Assembly: GCA_018715445.1 (NCBI GenBank)
Contig: DVLP01000416.1
Span: 1 to 10,322, forward strand
Length of the DNA: 10,322 nt
From: Candidatus Avipropionibacterium avicola
GTDB taxonomy: Bacteria; Actinomycetota; Actinomycetes; Propionibacteriales; Propionibacteriaceae
Direction: 5' to 3'
Below are positions 6,195 to 10,322 of this stretch, piece by piece. The position numbers and the translations under genes are program-made. Within the stretch, counting starts at the first letter, position 1. Each line of letters starts with the position of its first letter. Below the pieces are notes generated by a model. It searched no databases. It saw only the letters and a list, made by a program, of their open reading frames with translations, and was not told the origin of the DNA.

Positions 6195-8000
6195 ATGGAC
6201 ATCGACATCCCACGCCCTGAGTACCCCCGCCCGCAGATGGTCCGCGACCAGTGGCTCAGTCTCAACGGCCAGTGGGAGTTCGAGGTCGACCGGGGTGACT
6301 CCGGTCTCGAGCGGGGCCTGGGCGAGCGTGGCCTCACCCAGCGGATCGTGGTGCCCTTCGCGCCGGAGTCGGAGCTGTCCGGCATCGGCGACACCGACTT
6401 CCTGCACGCGGTCTGGTACGCGCGTGACGTCGAGTTCCCCGCGGCCTGGCAGGGCCAGCGGGTGGTGCTGCACTTCGGTGCGGTCGACCATGACGCCACG
6501 ATCTGGGTGAACGGCACCGAGGTGGGCCGCCACCGCGGTGGCTTCGCCAGCTTCTCCTTCGACATCACCGATGCCCTCGACGGGCTGCGGGGCCGGATCG
6601 TCGTGCGCGCCCGGGACGCCGCCAAGGGGCCCCAGGCCCGTGGCAAGCAGTCGGTCGAGTACGCCAACCGGGCCTGCAACTACACCCGCACCACCGGCAT
6701 CTGGCAGAGCGTGTGGGCCGAGCCGGTGCCCGAGGCCCACCTCGAGCGGCCCCAGATCATCCCGGATCTCGACAACGCCACCATCACCGTGGTCCAGCCG
6801 CTCAGTGCCGCCCGGAAGGGCTGGCGGGTGGTGGGCTCGCTGACCGACGCCGGCGGCGAAGTCGTACGGACCGAGGTCGCGACCGGCTCGATGGCGCCGC
6901 GGTTGGTGCTGAGCATCCCGAGTGACCGGGTGCGTGCCTGGGACACCCAGGACCCGCACCTGTACGGCCTCGAGGTGGAGTTGGTCGACGCCGACGGTGC
7001 GCAGGTCGACCGGTGGCAGGGCTACGCCGGGCTGCGCTCCATCGCCATCGACGGGCACCGCATCCTGCTCAACGGTGAACCCGTCTTCCAACGCCTGGTG
7101 CTGGACCAGGGCTACTGGCCGCAGTCGCTGATGACCGCCCCCAGCGAGGCCGCCCTGGTCACCGATCTGGAACTGCTGCTCAAGGCCGGGTTCAACGGCG
7201 CGCGGATCCACCAGAAGGTCGCCGAGGAGCGCTACCTCTACCACGCCGACCGCCTCGGCATCCTGCTGTGGGGCGAGTACGGCGACTGGGGGATCAACGG
7301 CCACGGACCGACCGGGGACAACCAGCGACCCACACTGTCGTTCCTGTCCGAGTGGGCCGAGATCGTGCGGCGCGACCTCAGCCATCCCTCGATCATCGGT
7401 TGGTGCCCGCTCAACGAGACCTGGCAGGAGATCACCGACCGGATCACCGATCTGGACGATGTCACTCAGGCGATGTACTGGACGACCAAGACGATCGACC
7501 CGACCCGACCGGTGCTGGACACCTCCGGCTATGCCCACCGGGTCCGCGGCGCCGATGTCTATGACTCCCACCAGTACGAGCAGGACCCGCAGAAGTTCGC
7601 CGAGCTGGTCGGTGGGCTCGCCGAGGGACGACCGTACGTGAACGCCGGGGCCAACGGCTGGGCGTGGTCGGTGGACTACGAAGGCCAGCCCTACTTCGTC
7701 AGTGAGTACGGCGGCATCTGGTGGAACCCGGACACCGCGGCCCAGTCCGACGGTGGGGACCGCACCGTCTCGTGGGGCTACGGCCAGCGGGTGCACGACG
7801 AGGAGGAGTTCCAGGTCCGGTTCGCCGGCCTCACCGACGTGCTGCTCGACGACCCGTTGATGTTCGGCTACTGCTACACCCAGTTGACCGACGTCTTCCA
7901 GGAGGAGAACGGGATCTATCGCTTCGACCGCTCCGAAAAGCTCGATGTGGCACGGGTGGCCCAGGTGCAGCGTCGCGAGGCCGCCTTCGAACGCGAGTGA
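6195..8000 (+). CDS. Glycoside hydrolase family 2 exo-beta-glycosidase
   Basis: The 601-residue product has no signal peptide, so it acts in the cytoplasm on imported sugars. It has the compact GH2 layout. A jelly-roll sugar-binding domain (about 1-175) includes LNGQWEFEVD, HFGAVDHDATIWVNGTEVG and TTGIWQSVW. An Ig-like domain follows (about 176-290), then a TIM barrel (about 291-600). The acid/base is E408 in WCPLNETW and the nucleophile E504 in FVSEYGG; both are present. LDQGYWPQSLMTAPS and HQKVAEERYLYHADRLGILLWGE are typical of the branch often annotated beta-glucuronidase or beta-galactosidase. I cannot fix the sugar specificity, and no clear glucuronidase N-x-K signature was identified. 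No Shine-Dalgarno precedes ATG 6195 (AATTGGGCTC), and a -10 just upstream suggests a leaderless mRNA. The next gene, a sugar-type binding lipoprotein, supports a role in glycoside use. Confidence 0.9.
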   Translation: MDIDIPRPEYPRPQMVRDQWLSLNGQWEFEVDRGDSGLERGLGERGLTQRIVVPFAPESELSGIGDTDFLHAVWYARDVEFPAAWQGQRVVLHFGAVDHDATIWVNGTEVGRHRGGFASFSFDITDALDGLRGRIVVRARDAAKGPQARGKQSVEYANRACNYTRTTGIWQSVWAEPVPEAHLERPQIIPDLDNATITVVQPLSAARKGWRVVGSLTDAGGEVVRTEVATGSMAPRLVLSIPSDRVRAWDTQDPHLYGLEVELVDADGAQVDRWQGYAGLRSIAIDGHRILLNGEPVFQRLVLDQGYWPQSLMTAPSEAALVTDLELLLKAGFNGARIHQKVAEERYLYHADRLGILLWGEYGDWGINGHGPTGDNQRPTLSFLSEWAEIVRRDLSHPSIIGWCPLNETWQEITDRITDLDDVTQAMYWTTKTIDPTRPVLDTSGYAHRVRGADVYDSHQYEQDPQKFAELVGGLAEGRPYVNAGANGWAWSVDYEGQPYFVSEYGGIWWNPDTAAQSDGGDRTVSWGYGQRVHDEEEFQVRFAGLTDVLLDDPLMFGYCYTQLTDVFQEENGIYRFDRSEKLDVARVAQVQRREAAFERE

Positions 8001-8003
8001 CGT

Positions 8004-8021
8004 AATGGTCTTGTAACCATT
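8004..8021 (+). promoter_or_regulatory. Inverted repeat upstream of the binding-protein gene
   Basis: AATGGT (8004-8009) and ACCATT (8016-8021) form a perfect inverted repeat with a CTTGTA spacer, starting 4 bases after the hydrolase stop codon. It is about 50 bp upstream of the proposed -10. The overall form AATG...TTGTAA...ATT resembles the palindromic site before the hydrolase gene, so both may bind one sugar-responsive regulator. It is too weak and T-poor to be a terminator. Confidence 0.4.
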
Positions 8022-8059
8022 TCGGACGACCGGACCGTCATTTGCGTTCAACCGTGATC

Positions 8060-8088
8060 TATTGTTAGGCCATCCCGCAGGGGGCGGG
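8060..8088 (+). promoter_or_regulatory. Putative -10 element and leader hairpin of the binding-protein gene
   Basis: TATTGT at 8060-8065 fits the TANNNT pattern of a housekeeping -10, in an AT-richer stretch; no good -35 lies at 17 bp (GTCATT at 8037-8042). Transcription would start near 8072, leaving a G-rich leader of about 47 bases. Within it CCCGC (8074-8078) can pair with GCGGG (8084-8088). AAGGGGGG just before ATG 8119 serves as ribosome binding site. Confidence 0.4.
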
Positions 8089-8118
8089 GACTTTGACGAT
8101 GGAGCAAGGGGGGCGGCC

Positions 8119-9759
8119 ATGTTCGGCAGCCAGATGGCACGTAGGACACTTCTCGGCGGAGGGCTGGCAGTTGGCGCTGCCGCAGCCTTGGCCGGTTGTC
8201 GCACCGATGGCGGTGGCGGCACGGGGACCGGGGGCGACTCGGGTGGCGGCGACGTCTCCTCGATCCGCCCGAACTACATCCCGTACGACGGACCACAACC
8301 CGACCTGCCCGGCGACGGCGCGATCGGCGTCCCGAACGGGTTCCTGAGCTACCCGTCGCCGCCGCCCAGCACCGGCGGTGTGCCGGTCGGGCTCTCGAAG
8401 CCGGTCGAGATGATGGTGCAGGGTGTCGCCTCGGCCACCCCGCACAGCAAGAACCAGTGGTGGCAGATGTGGGACAAGGACCTGGGCGCCGAGCTCAGCG
8501 TCAACGTGGTCGACAGCACGCAGTACACCGCGAAGTTCCAGACCGCGACCGCCGGTGGCACCTTCGCCGAGATCACCCAGATCGTGACGGTGCCGCAGCT
8601 GCCGAAGCTGCTGGAGTCGATGTTCACCGACCTGACGCCGTACCTGTCGGGTGACAACATCGCGAAGTACCCGAACCTGGCGGCCCATCCGGCCGATGCC
8701 TGGGACATGTGCATCATCAACGGCAAGATCTGGGGCATCACCAACCCCCGGATCGTGGCCGGCACGGTCGGGATGACCCGCGGGGACATCCTGGAGGAGA
8801 AGGGGATCGACCTGATCCCCGAGCTCAACAGTGGCGAGGACTTCCTCGACCTGTGCCGCGAGATCACCGACCGCAAGGCCGGGACCTTTGCCATCGGGCA
8901 GATCCCGCAGAACTGGACGATCCCGTTGATCATGGAGTCGCTCGGCGGCGCCAACGTCTGGCAGGTCGACAACGGCACCTGGATCTCCCAGTACGAGACC
9001 CCGGAGTACGAACGGGCGCTCGAGATCGTGACCCAGATGTACGACGAGGGGCTCTTCCATCCCAACAGCTACTCGGACCTGAGCTCCACCGCCGTCTGGT
9101 TCGACGGTGGCGCGACCGCGATCTTCGCGCAGAACTTCGCCTCCTGGCAGACCCGCGCCGGGACCGATGCGAAGCCGTACGACTACCCCTGTGGCGTGGT
9201 GAAGATGCCGAAGTGGGACGGTGGCGGGGTGGCCGAGAAGCACCTCGGCGCCCCCGGCTACGGCGCACCGGTCGGGTTGGCCAAGACCGATGACGAGGCC
9301 CGCATCGACGAGTTGTTGAAGGTTGCGGACTACTTCGCCTCGCCGTTCGGGACCGAGGAGTTCCTCAAGGTCAACTACGGTGTCGAGGGCCGCCAGTACA
9401 ACCTCAAGGACGGTCAGGTCCGCCCGGTCGCCGACGTCACCGACGAGCGGATCCCCGGACCCGCCTACTACGGTGCCACCAACGCGGTGAACATCTACTC
9501 CCCGGGCAGCCAGGAGGCCACCGAGCTGCTGCACGCCTACTGCCAGGAGATGATCCCGACAGGCGTGCGCAACCCCTCGTACGGCAAGTTCTCCGACACC
9601 GCGGCGAGCAAGGGTGCTGCGGCCGACAAGAAGCTCAACGACATCCAGGGTGACATCATCCAGGGACGGGCCAAGCTGTCCGAGTGGGCCGATGCGGTCA
9701 AGGAGTGGAAGTCCGCCGCCGGTGATGCGGTGGCTCGGGAGTACGCCGAGCAGGAGTGA
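8119..9759 (+). CDS. Solute-binding lipoprotein of a carbohydrate ABC transporter
   Basis: The product has 546 residues from ATG 8119, preceded by AAGGGGGG (8108-8113) at good spacing; TTG 8062 is in frame but overlaps the probable -10, and ATG 8134 is an alternative. The N-terminus MARRTLLGGGLAVGAAAALA leads to a lipobox LAGC with the acylated cysteine at residue 27. The arginine pair R8-R9 suggests Tat export. A Gly-rich linker follows. The mature part has features of large family-1 sugar-binding proteins such as LipO/YtcQ: TATAGGTFAEITQIVTVPQL, MTRGDILEEKGID, MYDEGLFHPNSYS, and a VADYFASPFGTEEF block near the C-terminus. It would hand an oligosaccharide or glycoside to membrane permeases, but none is encoded here and the next gene runs the other way. 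Substrate is unknown; the neighbouring GH2 enzyme is the best hint. Confidence 0.88.
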   Translation: MFGSQMARRTLLGGGLAVGAAAALAGCRTDGGGGTGTGGDSGGGDVSSIRPNYIPYDGPQPDLPGDGAIGVPNGFLSYPSPPPSTGGVPVGLSKPVEMMVQGVASATPHSKNQWWQMWDKDLGAELSVNVVDSTQYTAKFQTATAGGTFAEITQIVTVPQLPKLLESMFTDLTPYLSGDNIAKYPNLAAHPADAWDMCIINGKIWGITNPRIVAGTVGMTRGDILEEKGIDLIPELNSGEDFLDLCREITDRKAGTFAIGQIPQNWTIPLIMESLGGANVWQVDNGTWISQYETPEYERALEIVTQMYDEGLFHPNSYSDLSSTAVWFDGGATAIFAQNFASWQTRAGTDAKPYDYPCGVVKMPKWDGGGVAEKHLGAPGYGAPVGLAKTDDEARIDELLKVADYFASPFGTEEFLKVNYGVEGRQYNLKDGQVRPVADVTDERIPGPAYYGATNAVNIYSPGSQEATELLHAYCQEMIPTGVRNPSYGKFSDTAASKGAAADKKLNDIQGDIIQGRAKLSEWADAVKEWKSAAGDAVAREYAEQE

Positions 9760-9779
9760 GCGAGATCCGTTGACACACG

Positions 9780-9820
9780 GGAAAGGGCCGGTCGGAGCGC
9801 TCCGACCGGCCCTTTCCTTT
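9780..9820. terminator. Bidirectional terminator, perfect 38-nt palindrome
   Basis: Positions 9780-9817 are a perfect palindrome centred between 9798 and 9799, with arms of 19 bases (GGAAAGGGCC through GGAGC, then its complement). TTT follows on the plus strand. The A-rich outer part of one arm and T-rich outer part of the other serve both directions. It lies between the convergent genes ending at 9759 and 9829, so it can stop transcription from both sides. Confidence 0.85.
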
Positions 9821-9828
9821 GCGTGGTC

Positions 9829-10322
9829 TCAGATCAAGGACTTGCGGTAGCCGGCCTTCTTGGCGGCCGACTCGGTCCGGAAGCACTCCTCGGGATGGGT
9901 CTTGGTGTAGAAGCGCTGGCCCTTCAGGTGATAGATCATCGAGGGCTGGTTGCCCTTGATCGGTGCCCAGGAGGGGCAGGAGGTCCTGGAGCTCGGGGTG
10001 GTCCGCGTCGGGTACGAGATCGCTGCGGTGGCCTTCGAGGTCCGCGAGACCGTGGTGTGGCCCTTGAGCTTGCCGGTGACCTTGACGCTGGCCTTCATGC
10101 CGACCCGGGACGGAGTCATCTTCAGGGTCTTGTTGGTGCCGCCCTTGACGGCCTTGCCGTTGAGGTACCAGCGGTAGGTGAACTTCGTGCCCTTGGTCCA
10201 GCTACCCGGCTTGGCGTTCAACTTGGAGTTGACCTTGGCCGAGCCCTTGATCGTCGGGGTGGAGACCTTGGCGACCTTGGTCGAGGCCGAGGAGGTACGG
10301 CTGGTGGTGGCGTAGCCGGACT
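9829..10322 (-). CDS. C-terminal part of an Ig-like repeat surface protein with sunset-like domain (5'-truncated)
   Basis: The minus-strand frame is open from the window edge to TGA 9829-9831, giving 163 residues with the N-terminus missing. A Ser/Thr-rich linker is followed by an Ig-like repeat at about 18-103 (STPTIKGSAKVNSKLNAKPG, SWTKGTKFTYRWYLNGK, then SRVGMKASVKVTG), a repeat frequent in secreted or wall-linked actinobacterial proteins. A second linker leads to a C-terminal module (121-158) starting IKGNQPSMIYH and ending SAAKKAGY, the same module as at the end of L17. C115 (SCPSW) and C146 (PEECF) flank and lie inside it and could form a disulfide, which fits export. The protein is basic. 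TTG 10219-10221 is in frame but is inside the Ig-like repeat and not a real start. The full-length function cannot be told from this part. Confidence 0.8.
   Translation of the reverse strand, partial: SGYATTSRTSSASTKVAKVSTPTIKGSAKVNSKLNAKPGSWTKGTKFTYRWYLNGKAVKGGTNKTLKMTPSRVGMKASVKVTGKLKGHTTVSRTSKATAAISYPTRTTPSSRTSCPSWAPIKGNQPSMIYHLKGQRFYTKTHPEECFRTESAAKKAGYRKSLI

Noticed and set aside
8004..8021. DasR (dre) site
   Set aside because: Half-sites TGGT and ACCA are there but their spacing is six bases rather than the four in TGGTCTAGACCA.
5274..8222. 982-residue open frame on the minus strand
   Set aside because: It runs antisense to rpoA, rplQ and the GH2 gene, all with conserved motifs. Long antisense frames are a by-product of high GC third positions, and the translation has no recognisable domain.
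8065..9534. 489-residue minus-strand frame opposite the binding protein
   Set aside because: It is an antisense shadow; the plus frame has a lipobox signal and family motifs.

Overview
The window is a high-GC chromosome segment from an actinobacterium. The gene order infA-rpmJ-rpsM-rpsK-rpsD-rpoA-rplQ, the cysteine-free S4, the long acidic L17 C-terminus and the Ig-like repeat surface protein all point to Actinomycetota. The Propionibacteriaceae or a neighbouring family is my best guess, but this is an inference from style and not a proven placement.

Layout. Positions 1-155 hold the 3' end of an unrecognised gene. Positions 156-673 are non-coding but structured: a canonical G-quadruplex motif, an array of 18-bp repeats grouped into 71-72-bp higher-order units, and two exact actinobacterial DnaA boxes. 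A gene for an AbiEi-type winged-helix protein fused to a DUF559/Vsr-like nuclease domain follows (674-1645). A 400-bp intergenic region then carries short phased repeats and a good sigma-A promoter (TTGAGC-17-TAGAGT). This promoter drives the alpha ribosomal operon: infA, rpmJ (too short for a standard ORF cut-off), rpsM, rpsK, rpsD, rpoA and rplQ. The operon ends at a strong terminator near 6126-6160.

The second half is a small carbohydrate-use module: a cytoplasmic glycoside hydrolase family 2 enzyme (6195-8000, probably leaderless, with a LacI-like palindrome over its -10 region) and a lipoprotein solute-binding protein (8119-9759). No ABC permease genes lie in the window, so the transporter partner must be elsewhere. 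A 38-nt perfect palindrome forms a bidirectional terminator. A convergent, 5'-truncated minus-strand gene (9829-10322) then encodes the C-terminal end of a probably secreted Ig-like repeat protein.

The most interesting observation is that ribosomal protein L17 and the minus-strand surface protein end in the same 38-residue module. It starts IKGN..SM.YH and ends AG[F/Y], and aligns without gaps at 16/38 identities. The surface copy has two cysteines, which are missing from the cytoplasmic L17 copy. This fits the small actinobacterial C-terminal domain that I recall being called the 'sunset' domain, whose function is unknown to me.
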